Positions 1-8,180 of a DNA stretch of 64,000 bases are shown one piece after another (positions within the stretch are counted from its first letter, which is position 1; each line of letters opens with the position of its first letter). A program made the position numbers and the translations under genes. The notes beneath the pieces are model-generated. The model was not told where the DNA came from and searched no databases. It saw only the letters and a list, made by a program, of their open reading frames with translations. The stretch is taken from positions 248,001 to 312,000 of the forward strand of contig JAPLFF010000003.1 in NCBI GenBank assembly GCA_026390775.1, read 5' to 3'. The DNA comes from Ignavibacteriales bacterium. Its GTDB lineage: Bacteria; Bacteroidota; Ignavibacteria; Ignavibacteriales; Melioribacteraceae.

Positions 1-999
1 AACGAGAGAATGGAAACCCGATATTGCACCGCAGGCAATTGTTATAAACATCATCGGCCAAATCATACCGAGATTTTTAGCTCCTTCAACAAAATTAAAA
101 TTTGGAAGCGAGACAACTGCGCCGCCAAATCCAACGAACAACAAAGAAACTGCCATTAAAATAATTCCGCCGTAAAGAATTTGTACGTTTATAAAATCTC
201 TGGGTTGAAGAATAACCCAAACCGGTGTTCCGGAAGCAATTAAAACGTAAATTGAAATTATGATCATCCAATGAAACGGCTGAAGTGAAACCGGGAATTG
301 AATTCCGAGAAGAACCGAAACTATGCAGATTGCGGAAGCAAGCAAGTAAGCATATAATGTTTTTATTTCTTTCTTATGAATTAGCCAGCCAATAAAAGGC
401 GCGCAAAGAGTTATAAATATTACTGATGTTGAAGCGATGCCGCCGATTCTTCCATAAGTAACTCCATCGGTCGTTACGGTTTTTAAGATTGTATCAGTTC
501 CTTCAACGCCAAGTTTTGTAAGCGGCCAAAGTGATGTTAAAGAAATTGCCGTTGCACTCAAAAAAGATGAGCAAACCAAAAGCAGCATTACAATTGTGAA
601 AGTGATCATCAAATTAAAACCGGTTTTGCCAAGAGTGGTTCTTGCAACTTCTGCAATTGATTTTCCTTTTTCACGCAGACTGATGAACATCGTTGTAAAA
701 TCATGAACTGCACCGAAGAAAATTCCTCCAACTACTATCCACATCCATGCGGGAATAAATCCGTAGAGCACTGCCATTGTTGGTCCTATAATTGGACCTG
801 CGCCGGCTATTGCCGAAAAATGATGAGCAAACACAACGTAACGTTTTGTCGGAACATAATCGCGTCCGTCGTTTATTGTTACAGCGGGAGTAGGATTGTT
901 TGGATCTTCACCCAGAGTTTTTGCAATAAACTTTGCATAAAATTTACTTGCTAAGTAAAATAAAACAATCGGAATTGCTAAGAAGAATAAAACGTTCAT
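1..999 (-). CDS. cstA: Carbon starvation protein CstA, N-terminal part (runs off the window)
   Basis: Reading the minus strand from an ATG at 999 gives 333 uninterrupted codons to the window edge. The product is a polytopic inner-membrane protein with the CstA family signatures HHFSAIAGAGPIIGP (near residue 60), a PVWVILQPRDFIN segment (near 255) and CGAISGFHSL at the edge. CstA proteins import peptides or pyruvate during carbon limitation; which substrate this one uses cannot be told. A GAGAGG ribosome site lies just upstream of the ATG. The gene is on the same strand as lolD, 59 bases downstream of it, so read-through is possible. The C-terminal portion lies outside the window. Confidence 0.93.
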   Translation of the reverse strand, partial: MNVLFFLAIPIVLFYLASKFYAKFIAKTLGEDPNNPTPAVTINDGRDYVPTKRYVVFAHHFSAIAGAGPIIGPTMAVLYGFIPAWMWIVVGGIFFGAVHDFTTMFISLREKGKSIAEVARTTLGKTGFNLMITFTIVMLLLVCSSFLSATAISLTSLWPLTKLGVEGTDTILKTVTTDGVTYGRIGGIASTSVIFITLCAPFIGWLIHKKEIKTLYAYLLASAICIVSVLLGIQFPVSLQPFHWMIIISIYVLIASGTPVWVILQPRDFINVQILYGGIILMAVSLLFVGFGGAVVSLPNFNFVEGAKNLGMIWPMMFITIACGAISGFHSLV

Positions 1000-1058
1000 C
1001 TCTGCCTCTCAAGATTCGTGAAAGATTTAAAGTAATATAAAAATATTTTTAGTGATTC

Positions 1059-1757
1059 TTAAAAGATTTTAACCGGAGCGGTTTGGATTATTCCATCCTT
1101 CATTTCAAAAATTTTATCGCCGAGTCTTACTAACTGCGGGTTGTGAGTTACAATTAAAAAAGTAACTTTCAACTCATCTCTAAGTTGTACAAAAAGTTTA
1201 TGCAGAGACTCACTGTTTATAGAATCCAAATTACCGGTTGGTTCATCGGCAAAAATTATATCGGGATTATTTGCAAGTGCGCGCGCAACGGCAACACGCT
1301 GCTGCTCGCCTCCGCTAAGTTCCGCCGGTTTGTGATGAATGCGGTCGCTCAATCCAACTAAAGCAAGCAGTTCTTCTGCACGTTTAGTAGAATTTAATTT
1401 TGTTTCACCGTAGATCATTAAAGGAATAGCAACATTTTCTGCGGCGTCAAACTCCGGCAGTAAATGATGAAATTGAAATACAAATCCGATATGTTTATTT
1501 CTAAACTTGGAAAGTTTATCATCGGAAAGAGAAAAAATATTTGTTCCTTTTATTTTTATCTCGCCTTCATCGGCATTATCCAATCCGCTTAGAATATGAA
1601 GAAGCGTACTTTTACCGGCACCGGAAGCTCCGACGATCACGCTGATCATTTTGCTTTCGACTTGCAGAGAAACACCTTTTAGGATTTCCAGCTTGTGTTC
1701 ATTCTGTTTGTAAAATGATTTGTGAATGTTCTTCGCTTCAATAATAATTTCGTTCAT
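1059..1757 (-). CDS. lolD: Lipoprotein-releasing ABC transporter ATPase LolD
   Basis: A 232-residue ABC ATPase of the LolD/MacB type, expected to power extraction of lipoproteins from the inner membrane by a LolC/LolE permease pair. Walker A is GASGAGKS (43-50), the signature LSGGEQQR is at 147-154 and Walker B runs into DEPTGNLDS (from 171), all typical of this subfamily. Two FtsX permease genes lie immediately upstream on the same strand, which supports Lol rather than another FtsX/MacB role. A spacer of about 113 bases carrying a palindromic repeat separates it from the second permease. Confidence 0.93.
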   Translation of the reverse strand: MNEIIIEAKNIHKSFYKQNEHKLEILKGVSLQVESKMISVIVGASGAGKSTLLHILSGLDNADEGEIKIKGTNIFSLSDDKLSKFRNKHIGFVFQFHHLLPEFDAAENVAIPLMIYGETKLNSTKRAEELLALVGLSDRIHHKPAELSGGEQQRVAVARALANNPDIIFADEPTGNLDSINSESLHKLFVQLRDELKVTFLIVTHNPQLVRLGDKIFEMKDGIIQTAPVKIF

Positions 1758-1784
1758 AATAATTCTTCTGTATTATATTTTAAA

Positions 1785-1867
1785 ATCTCTATGTACTTTG
1801 CGACTTCTTAGCGTCCTCTGTGGTTAAAAAGATTTAACGCAGAGTGCGCAGAGGAGACGCAGAGAAA
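1785..1867. repeat. Palindromic intergenic repeat (family A)
   Basis: This GC-richer imperfect inverted repeat lies between the second Lol permease and lolD. Its core pairs TCTGTGGTTAAA with TTTAACGCAGA around a short loop, flanked by further complementary CTCTG/CAGAG blocks. A related copy is seen at 22682-22737. It has no coding content. Confidence 0.6.
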
Positions 1868-1870
1868 ATT

Positions 1871-3097
1871 TTATTCATATTTTATTGAATCAATAATTTT
1901 TGTATTAGCGGCTCTTTTAGCCGGATAAATTGCGGCGATAAACGCCATCAACAAGGCCATCATGCCGATTGCAAATATATCGCTTGTCCTAATTTCAACC
2001 GGCATCGCATTAATAATGTATTTATTAGAATCGAGTGGATAAAAATTATATTTTATCTGCAAGTAACAAACGATAACTCCAAGTATTAAACCGATTACTG
2101 TGCCGATCACGCCTACAAGAAGTCCTTCGAACATAAATATTTTTCTGATTGATTTTTGGTTCACGCCCATCGAGCGCAAAACACCAATGTCTTTCTTTTT
2201 TTCAATTACAGTCATTGTAAGAGAAGCAAAAATATTGAAGACGGCAACTGCAATTATTAAACAAAGAAGAATGTACGCACCCCAACGCTCTATCATCATT
2301 ACGTTATAAAGTTCTTTGTGAAGGTCATACCATGTGTTGATCGAAAATAATTTAGTATCAATTCTTTTTTGAAGTTCGCTTTTGATTTTCTCGGCATTGT
2401 GGAAATCGTTAAGGCGTATCTCATAACCGGTAATTTGATCTTTCAATCCGAAAAGTTTTTGTGAGCTGGAAACTGATGTGAAAACAGAAGAACCATCGTA
2501 ATCTTTATTGTTCGATTCGAAAATGCCCGAGACAACAAATCTTCTTGTCTGTGGAATTGAAAGAGTGGTGATCGTTCTTTCAATATTATAAGCGGAAGTA
2601 ACAGTAATTGTATCGCCCACGCGCGAAGAGAGGCGGAGTGCGAGCGGTAAACCTAAAATTATTTTTTCAGACTGGTTATCATTCAGATTGAAGGAGCCGC
2701 TGATAATTTTTGATGCAACTCCCCATGATCTGTCTTTTACATCGAACTGAATTCCTTTTAGGTTAACTATCTCATAATTCTTTTTGTTTAGTAGAATTGC
2801 TTTGCCGTCAACAAATGGTGAATAGCTGGTTACTCCTTGTGTCTTATGCAAGACATTTTCAACTGTGCCGATCTTGGCGAATCCCTTTTCATCAATTACG
2901 GAAATTCTAATATGCGGATCGAAGCTTACCATAATCGAAGTAACAATCGAACCGAATCCGTTGAAGACTGACAATACAATCACAAGTGCTGCAACACCGA
3001 TCGTAATCCCGACCGTAGAGAGAAGCGAAATGATTGTGATAAAATTCATTTTACGTTTCGCTTTCAAATATCTTTTAGCAATAAAAAATTCAATCAT
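1871..3097 (-). CDS. FtsX-family lipoprotein-release permease (LolC/LolE type), second copy
   Basis: A 408-residue permease with the LolC/E plan: an N-terminal membrane helix (residues about 20-45), a large periplasmic domain, and three C-terminal helices beginning near residue 275. The periplasmic domain would accept lipoproteins and pass them to a carrier. The frame extends upstream to a TTG at 3106, but the ATG at 3097 begins one base after the TAG stop (3101-3099) of the preceding permease and looks translationally coupled, so I chose it. It is paralogous to the gene before it. Which copy corresponds to LolC and which to LolE cannot be assigned from the sequence alone. Confidence 0.88.
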   Translation of the reverse strand: MIEFFIAKRYLKAKRKMNFITIISLLSTVGITIGVAALVIVLSVFNGFGSIVTSIMVSFDPHIRISVIDEKGFAKIGTVENVLHKTQGVTSYSPFVDGKAILLNKKNYEIVNLKGIQFDVKDRSWGVASKIISGSFNLNDNQSEKIILGLPLALRLSSRVGDTITVTSAYNIERTITTLSIPQTRRFVVSGIFESNNKDYDGSSVFTSVSSSQKLFGLKDQITGYEIRLNDFHNAEKIKSELQKRIDTKLFSINTWYDLHKELYNVMMIERWGAYILLCLIIAVAVFNIFASLTMTVIEKKKDIGVLRSMGVNQKSIRKIFMFEGLLVGVIGTVIGLILGVIVCYLQIKYNFYPLDSNKYIINAMPVEIRTSDIFAIGMMALLMAFIAAIYPAKRAANTKIIDSIKYE

Positions 3098-3098
3098 G

Positions 3099-4322
3099 CT
3101 ATTCAAACCTAATTGCTGATATCGGTTTTATTCGTGATGCTATAAATGCCGGCAGAAAAGATGCAGCTAAAGAAATTACTACTGTAACTGCAGTAACTAG
3201 CAAATAATTATTCAATTCGATGGAGATTGGGACTTTGGTAATAAAATAGACCTTGCCGGGCAGAGAAATAATATCAAATTCTTGCTGCAGAATGCTTAGG
3301 ATAAATGCTAGTACAATTCCAACAACTACACCAATTGCTGTTAGAAATGCAGAATGATATAGAAATGTTTTGATAATCAATTTTCTATTGGCGCCAAGCG
3401 AACGTAATATTCCTATTGCATTTGTCCGCTCGAGAACGATCATTAACAAAGTACCAACTATGTTGAACACAGCAACGAAAATTATTAGTCCCAAAATTAT
3501 CGGTATCGGTTTTTTCTGAAGTTCGATCCATGTAAAAATATTTTGATGTAATTGAAAGACTGTACGTACATAATATGGATAGCCAAGTAAATCTTGAAGA
3601 CGATCTGCAACCACATTTACATTTGCTAGATTTTTCAACTTTATGTTGTAACCGGAGATTTGGTTACCCATCCCGAAAATATCTTGCGCAACTTTAAGAT
3701 TTATAAAAGCATTTAAGTCGTCGTATTCGCTCATTCCGCTTTCGTAAATACCGGAAACGATAAATTGTTCAATTCCCGGCGGATTATCTGCCGTTGGGAT
3801 TTGATCTTTTCGCAAACAGAAAATTGTAACGATGTCACCAACTTTAACAAAAAGTTTTTCAGCGAGAGTTTTACCAAGTATTATTTTTTGTAATTCATTT
3901 TCGGATTGTGATAGATCAAAATTACCGCTTTGTAAAAAATTATTTAATTCGGAATTATCACTTTGCACACCAAGGAGTGTAATCCCTTCCGTAATCTTTT
4001 TTGATTTTATGATTGCAAGTTTTGAAGCGAAAGGTTCGATCTTGGTAACATCTTTATTAAACTCTTTTTCGATCAGCGGTGCAGTTTCAGAAAATGGAGG
4101 AAGGTTTCTATTCCCGAAAGAAACAATTTTAATATGTGAATTGAATCCGATAATTTTTTCTGTAACAACCTTATCAAAACCATCTAAAATAGTTAACGCA
4201 ATAATTACAACTGCAACTCCAAGTGCAATACCAATTATTGTTATGTAGGAAATAACCGAAAGAAAGCGTGAATCTTTCTTTGATCGCAGATATTTATTGG
4301 TAAAAAAGAAAGGTAACGACAT
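3099..4322 (-). CDS. FtsX-family lipoprotein-release permease (LolC/LolE type), first copy
   Basis: A 407-residue four-helix permease: one helix near residues 20-45, a periplasmic domain to about 270, then three helices. It opens with a FFFTNKYLRSKK stretch typical of LolC/E. It heads a minus-strand operon of permease, permease and lolD ATPase. Together they form a probable complex for moving lipoproteins out of the inner membrane. The N-terminal arrangement with a DGF motif and the C-terminal GILRSLGA motif match the family. No promoter was recognised with confidence in the 200 bases between it and the tRNA cluster. Confidence 0.88.
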   Translation of the reverse strand: MSLPFFFTNKYLRSKKDSRFLSVISYITIIGIALGVAVVIIALTILDGFDKVVTEKIIGFNSHIKIVSFGNRNLPPFSETAPLIEKEFNKDVTKIEPFASKLAIIKSKKITEGITLLGVQSDNSELNNFLQSGNFDLSQSENELQKIILGKTLAEKLFVKVGDIVTIFCLRKDQIPTADNPPGIEQFIVSGIYESGMSEYDDLNAFINLKVAQDIFGMGNQISGYNIKLKNLANVNVVADRLQDLLGYPYYVRTVFQLHQNIFTWIELQKKPIPIILGLIIFVAVFNIVGTLLMIVLERTNAIGILRSLGANRKLIIKTFLYHSAFLTAIGVVVGIVLAFILSILQQEFDIISLPGKVYFITKVPISIELNNYLLVTAVTVVISLAASFLPAFIASRIKPISAIRFE

Positions 4323-4385
4323 TCTTCACTTTGTTTTTTGTAAAGATATAAATAATATGAGAGAAGGGAAATGAATCGTCGTAAA

Positions 4386-4414
4386 TTGACATTTCTAAAC
4401 TAATACTATATTTT
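4386..4414 (+). promoter_or_regulatory. Candidate sigma70-type promoter upstream of the tRNA cluster
   Basis: TTGACA (4386-4391) is separated by 17 bases from TATTTT (4409-4414). The spacing and -35 box match the primary-sigma consensus, and the same arrangement occurs before nuoA. The first tRNA starts about 125 bases downstream, so a leader would be removed by processing. The assignment is inference. Confidence 0.45.
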
Positions 4415-4538
4415 TGAAGCCCTAAAATGAAAAATTGATCCGGTAATTATTTAGCAAGGTTAGAGCTTCCCGATGTTAGAAGTGTTGTATTAGAAGCAAA
4501 TTTTACGTTTTTTGAATATTTGATATGCAGAATGAAAT

Positions 4539-4613
4539 CGGGGCGTAGCTCAGCCCGGCTAGAGCGCTTGGTTTGGGACCAAGAAGTCGCAGGTTCGAAT
4601 CCTGTCGCCCCGA
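4539..4613 (+). tRNA. tRNA-Pro (anticodon TGG)
   Basis: The acceptor arm CGGGGCG pairs perfectly with CGCCCCG at 4606-4612. The anticodon stem CTTGG/CCAAG encloses TTTGGGA with anticodon TGG, and the T arm carries TTCGAAT. The discriminator base is A4613 and the CCA end is not encoded. It is the first of four closely spaced tRNAs. Confidence 0.95.
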
Positions 4614-4670
4614 CAACAATAGAGTGAATGTGTGTTAATAGAATTATTAGCACGTTCTTTTTTTATTAAT

Positions 4671-4744
4671 GTGCCCATAGCTCAATTGGATAGAGCAACA
4701 GCCTTCTAAGCTGTAGGTTAGTGGTTCGAGTCCACTTGGGCATA
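4671..4744 (+). tRNA. tRNA-Arg (anticodon TCT)
   Basis: The acceptor GTGCCCA pairs with TGGGCAT (4737-4743), with a G-U at the first pair. The anticodon stem ACAGC/GCTGT encloses CTTCTAA, giving anticodon TCT, which reads AGA/AGG. The T loop contains TTCGAGT. No CCA is encoded. Confidence 0.93.
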
Positions 4745-4777
4745 CACAGTTTTGTTATTTGGAATTTTGAAATTTAT

Positions 4778-4852
4778 GGTGAGCATAGCTCAGTTGGTTA
4801 GAGCATCTGGTTGTGGCCCAGAAGGTCGTGGGTTCGATCCCCATTGCTCACC
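4778..4852 (+). tRNA. tRNA-His (anticodon GTG)
   Basis: The acceptor GTGAGCA pairs with TGCTCAC (4845-4851). An extra 5' G at 4778 faces C4852, the G-1:C73 pair characteristic of tRNA-His. The anticodon loop TTGTGGC carries GTG. CCA follows directly at 4853-4855, apparently encoded. Confidence 0.95.
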
Positions 4853-4877
4853 CCAAAAAATTTGTTGACTAAACTTT

Positions 4878-4949
4878 GGCCCTATCATCTAATGGTTAGG
4901 ATAGCGCCCTTTCACGGCGTCAATACGAGTTCGAATCTCGTTGGGGTCA
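4878..4949 (+). tRNA. tRNA-Glu (anticodon TTC)
   Basis: The acceptor GGCCCTA pairs with TGGGGTC (4942-4948) including G-U pairs. The anticodon stem GCGCC/GGCGT encloses CTTTCAC, giving anticodon TTC. The T loop contains TTCGAAT. It is the last tRNA of the cluster, and no CCA is encoded. Confidence 0.93.
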
Positions 4950-5059
4950 CAAATTTATTTTTCATTTCTATCACTCCATTTTTTATCATTTATAATTCAA
5001 AATAATCTTGGAATGACTTTTATCATTTTGTAATTTCATTCTAACAATTAGTATGAGTT

Positions 5060-5866
5060 ATGCAACAAGAATATATTTTCCGCAACAGAATATCTGATCA
5101 GGACGAATATAATACAGATCCAAAACTTCACAGAAAAAAAATCTTTCCTTCACTTTACTTTTTCCCAAATATGCTTCGTATTCTTTTATACTCGAACCGG
5201 CATGCCAAGCAAGGAATTTATAATAGTGAAAATTGGTATAATTCATCACTTGATACCTTTAAAAGTTTAGAGCGTACCGGAATTGAATTTCATTTATCCG
5301 GAATGAACAATATTAGAAAAGCTAACGGTCCGGTTGTTTTTGTTGGAAATCATATGACAACTCTTGAAACTATGGTTCTCCCTTCAATCATTCGTCCTAT
5401 CAAACAACTTGTTTATGTAATTAAAGAAGAGCTTAGCAGGTATCCGTTGTTTGGACCTATCGCACTTGCAAGAGATCCTATTTTAGTTGGAAGAGAAAAT
5501 CCGCGCGAGGATTTGAAGATTGTACTCGAGGAAGGAAGTAAAAGACTTAAGGCAGGTAAATCAATAATAATTTTTCCTCAACGGACAAGATCGGCAGTTC
5601 TGGATCCGGCATTATTTAATTCACTTGGGAATAAATTAGCAAAGAGAAATAATGTTCCGGTTATTCCAATCGCACTTATTACAGATGCTTGGGGAAATGG
5701 AAAACATATTAAAGAGGTTGGTAAAATAGATCCTAACAAACCTGTTCACATGGCATTTGGTGAACCCATCTATATTACCGGTAACGGTGCAGAGGAACAC
5801 CAACACATTATAGAATTTATTTCCGGAAAATTTAGAGAATGGGGAAGACCGGAACTTGTGAAATAA
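5060..5866 (+). CDS. Phospholipid-synthesis acyltransferase (PlsC-like LPLAT family)
   Basis: A 268-residue protein of the lysophospholipid/glycerol-3-phosphate acyltransferase superfamily, which transfers acyl chains to glycerolipid or related acceptors at the membrane. The catalytic block reads NHMTTLE, an HX4E version of the usual HX4D. The acceptor-binding block reads FPQRTRS where FPEGTRS is usual. A VPVIPIALITDAW segment near residue 210 matches block IV. These substitutions place it in a divergent branch, so the acceptor is uncertain. It stands alone between the tRNAs and a possible cassette-type gene. Confidence 0.82.
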   Translation: MQQEYIFRNRISDQDEYNTDPKLHRKKIFPSLYFFPNMLRILLYSNRHAKQGIYNSENWYNSSLDTFKSLERTGIEFHLSGMNNIRKANGPVVFVGNHMTTLETMVLPSIIRPIKQLVYVIKEELSRYPLFGPIALARDPILVGRENPREDLKIVLEEGSKRLKAGKSIIIFPQRTRSAVLDPALFNSLGNKLAKRNNVPVIPIALITDAWGNGKHIKEVGKIDPNKPVHMAFGEPIYITGNGAEEHQHIIEFISGKFREWGRPELVK

Positions 5867-5874
5867 TTTGGCGG

Positions 5875-5894
5875 GTTGATTAATAGTTATATGC
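5875..5894 (+). repeat. Cassette-boundary-like motif before the hydrolase gene
   Basis: A 20-base sequence beginning GTTGATTAATAG and ending TATGC, directly preceded by GGCG. It matches 17 of 20 positions of the stretch at 17895-17914, which also sits just upstream of a gene of unknown function. It resembles the 3' end of integron attC sites only loosely. The cassette interpretation is inference. Confidence 0.35.
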
Positions 5895-5936
5895 TTAGTA
5901 TTGTAAAATAATAAAAAACTGAAAGGAATATTATAG

Positions 5937-6710
5937 ATGAATAATTTTGATCATTGTTCTGGAGAATATTTAAATATAGATGGGGCAAAAATATATTATG
6001 AAATATCGGGGGCTAAAGATAAACCAGTATTATTAGTGTTGCATGGCGGGCATGGAAATATCGAAGATTTTAATTCTGTCCTTCCCGATATAGAAAAAGA
6101 ATATAAAATAATCGGAATAGATAGTCGTGGCCAAGGAAAGTCAACAATTGGAACTGAAGAGCTAACTTATGAGCGAATACAAAAGGATATAGAACATGTG
6201 CTAGAGCATCATAAAATAGATAATTTAGATATTATTGGTTTTAGTGATGGTGGTACTGTTGCTTATCGATTAGCTGCCTTAACTTCATTGAAGGTTAAAA
6301 AACTTATAACAATTGGTTCAAAATGGAATATAAAAAACACTTATCCATTGAAAGAAAGTTTTTTAAGGATAACTGGCGAAAGTTGGAAGATTAAATTCCC
6401 AAAGATGTTTGATGCTTACCAAAGACTAAGTCCGGAGCCGGATTTTGATCTATTAACTAATAATTTAGTAAAGTTATGGCTTGACTCTGGTTTGTCGGGT
6501 TATCCAAATGAACAAGTCAAAAATATAACTTGTCAGTTACTAATTGTAAGAGGGGATGACGATCACCTGTTTGCATTAAAAGATGTTGCTGAATTATCAG
6601 GACTTGTAAAGGGTTCAAAGGTATTAAATATTCCATATGCAGGTCATGTTGCATTTGAAGATCAAAAAGAAATATTTCTGATAAGTTTAAATGAGTTCTT
6701 GAAGAAATAA
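5937..6710 (+). CDS. Alpha/beta-hydrolase fold protein
   Basis: A 257-residue soluble hydrolase. The oxyanion segment HGGHG is at 36-40, the nucleophile elbow GFSDG puts the serine at 103, the acid is probably D207 or D209 in a GDDDH motif, and the general base is probably H237 in AGHVAFE. The substrate is unknown; esterases, haloperoxidase-like proteins and lactonases share this plan. The gene looks more AT-rich than its neighbours and is bracketed by cassette-boundary-like motifs (5875-5894 and 6751-6785), so acquisition by transfer is plausible. A ribosome site GAAAGGA lies upstream of the ATG. Confidence 0.85.
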   Translation: MNNFDHCSGEYLNIDGAKIYYEISGAKDKPVLLVLHGGHGNIEDFNSVLPDIEKEYKIIGIDSRGQGKSTIGTEELTYERIQKDIEHVLEHHKIDNLDIIGFSDGGTVAYRLAALTSLKVKKLITIGSKWNIKNTYPLKESFLRITGESWKIKFPKMFDAYQRLSPEPDFDLLTNNLVKLWLDSGLSGYPNEQVKNITCQLLIVRGDDDHLFALKDVAELSGLVKGSKVLNIPYAGHVAFEDQKEIFLISLNEFLKK

Positions 6711-6750
6711 AACTGAATGCAATTCAATAGAAAGAGAAAAGTTAATAAAC

Positions 6751-6785
6751 GCACATAACCAGTTCTTCAAGGCCGAACGTTTTGA
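6751..6785 (+). repeat. attC-5'-end-like motif after the hydrolase gene
   Basis: The stretch starts GCACATAACCAG and continues with CTTCAAGGC and GAACGTT. ATAACCAG also starts the 203-base inverted repeat at 18691-18893, where it follows another unknown gene. Only the left half of such an element is present here, so at best it is a remnant. Confidence 0.35.
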
Positions 6786-6809
6786 AACAAAAATAATCAA
6801 GGAGAAGAA

Positions 6810-7832
6810 ATGAGTTACAAAAAAGTAATCATTACAAAATACGGTCCTCCTGATGTGCTGAAGGTTATTGAAGAAGAACATTTACCTGAACCGGAAAAAG
6901 GCGAAGTACGAATAAAAGTTTTAGTAACAAGCGCATCATTTACAGACACACTTCTACGTAAAGGAATGTATCCTGAAGTAAGAAAAAAACTGCCGCTATC
7001 TCCCGGGTATGATATGGTTGGAATTGTAGATAAGTGCGGCGAAGATGCATCTATGTTTAATGCCAGTCAAAAAGTTGCGGCATTAACTGTTTACAGCGCT
7101 TACTCCGAATATATCTGTCTTCACCAGGATACTTTAATCTCTGTTCCCAAAGGATTGGATGATGCAGAGGTTGTCAGCTTAATACTTTCTTATATGACGG
7201 CATATCAAATGCTTCACCGTACGGCAAAAATTCAGAAGGGTCAAAGTATTTTAGTGCATGGCGCAGGAGGAGCGGTCGGAACTGCATTGCTTCAACTTGG
7301 GAAATTACTCAATCTAAAAATGTACGGAACAGCAAGAAAATCCAAACACAATTTGATTAAAAATTTAGGCGCGATCCCGATTGATTATCAATCAGAAGAT
7401 TTTGTAGAACGGATTAAAACTTATACCGGTTCCGGCGTTGATGCTGTATTCGACTGCATCGGTGGAGATTATTTTAAGAGATCGTTTGCTTCTCTTAAAC
7501 CCGGCGGTATCTTAGTTGCGTATGGTTTCCAGCAAGCCGTGATGAGTAATGGAAATATGATGGATATAGTTCTTGGTTTCATAAAAATAAAACTATGGAA
7601 CATTCTGCCGAATAAAAAAGCGGCAACATTTTATGCAATTAGTTCACTGCGAAAAAAACAACCCGACTGGTTTAAAGAAGATTTAACGGTGCTGTTTGGA
7701 TTATTACAACAAGGTAAAATTAAACCTGTGATCGCAAAGAAGATGCCTCTTACCAACGCGGTAGAAGCTCACAAGCTTCTTGATCAAGCGAGTGTTGAAG
7801 GTAAAATCATATTAATCGTTAATAAGGAATGA
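6810..7832 (+). CDS. Medium-chain dehydrogenase/reductase, quinone oxidoreductase-like
   Basis: A 340-residue member of the MDR superfamily. The N-terminal GroES-like domain contains the SPGYDMVGIV segment, and the Rossmann domain carries the dinucleotide motif HGAGGAVGTALLQLG near residues 150-164. The cysteines and histidines that bind zinc in alcohol dehydrogenases are absent, which fits the zinc-free NADPH-dependent quinone or enone reductase branch. The start at 6810 has an AAGGAGAAG ribosome site eight bases upstream. Substrate unassigned. Confidence 0.87.
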   Translation: MSYKKVIITKYGPPDVLKVIEEEHLPEPEKGEVRIKVLVTSASFTDTLLRKGMYPEVRKKLPLSPGYDMVGIVDKCGEDASMFNASQKVAALTVYSAYSEYICLHQDTLISVPKGLDDAEVVSLILSYMTAYQMLHRTAKIQKGQSILVHGAGGAVGTALLQLGKLLNLKMYGTARKSKHNLIKNLGAIPIDYQSEDFVERIKTYTGSGVDAVFDCIGGDYFKRSFASLKPGGILVAYGFQQAVMSNGNMMDIVLGFIKIKLWNILPNKKAATFYAISSLRKKQPDWFKEDLTVLFGLLQQGKIKPVIAKKMPLTNAVEAHKLLDQASVEGKIILIVNKE

Positions 7833-7850
7833 GCATTCTTTTGAAAAAGA

Positions 7851-7888
7851 TTAACAATTCCATAACACTACCATAATATTGAGTTAAT
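7851..7888 (+). promoter_or_regulatory. Pho-box-like array upstream of a small membrane protein
   Basis: Four pentamers begin exactly 11 bases apart: TTAAC (7851), ATAAC (7862), ATAAT (7873) and TTAAT (7884). Eleven-base direct repeats of a TTAAC-like unit are the established form of PhoP/PhoB operators (TTAACA-type in Bacillus). The array is a close copy of the one at 8181, which precedes the porin-pst operon. It lies 43 bases upstream of the ATG at 7931. Confidence 0.7.
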
Positions 7889-7930
7889 ACTAATTATTGA
7901 TCTTTAGCCGAACAAAAAAATGAGGTAATT

Positions 7931-8113
7931 ATGTTTGGTTTATGGTTTTCAATAGTTGGATTAATATTTGGGACACTCTGCTCATTTGCAGCAAAAGAAA
8001 AAAATAGAACTCAGAAGGATTGGTTCATATTAGGGTTCATCTTCTCGATTTTGGGTTTTACACTTCTCCATTTACTGCCAAATAAAAAAACAACATCAAC
8101 TGCATCAGCGTAA
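7931..8113 (+). CDS. Small membrane protein of unknown function, predicted Pho-regulon member
   Basis: A 60-residue protein with two predicted membrane helices (about residues 3-20 and 32-49) joined by a charged loop AAKEKNRTQKDW, ending in a polar tail NKKTTSTASA. I do not recognise a characterised family; the pattern resembles small bacterial phage-holin or YfhO-unrelated two-helix proteins only in a general way. It begins with ATG after a GAGGT ribosome site. A tandem TTAAC array with 11-base spacing lies just upstream, and the porin-pstSCAB-phoU operon follows 120 bases downstream with a second such array. It may therefore be induced by phosphate starvation. That is inferred from position and sequence only. 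Confidence 0.65.
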   Translation: MFGLWFSIVGLIFGTLCSFAAKEKNRTQKDWFILGFIFSILGFTLLHLLPNKKTTSTASA

Positions 8114-8180
8114 TTAATGAATTATAGTTTTACTGATGCAGGTTTGATTCATCTTCTATTTCCTCCCTTCTCAAAAATTC

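Noticed and set aside
703-954. 83-codon plus-strand ORF with many cysteines
   Set aside because: It is antisense to cstA, whose family motifs are clear on the other strand.
4447-4653. 68-codon minus-strand ORF containing a GATGFEPATSW-like stretch
   Set aside because: It is the antisense translation of the tRNA-Pro gene, a well-known false ORF.
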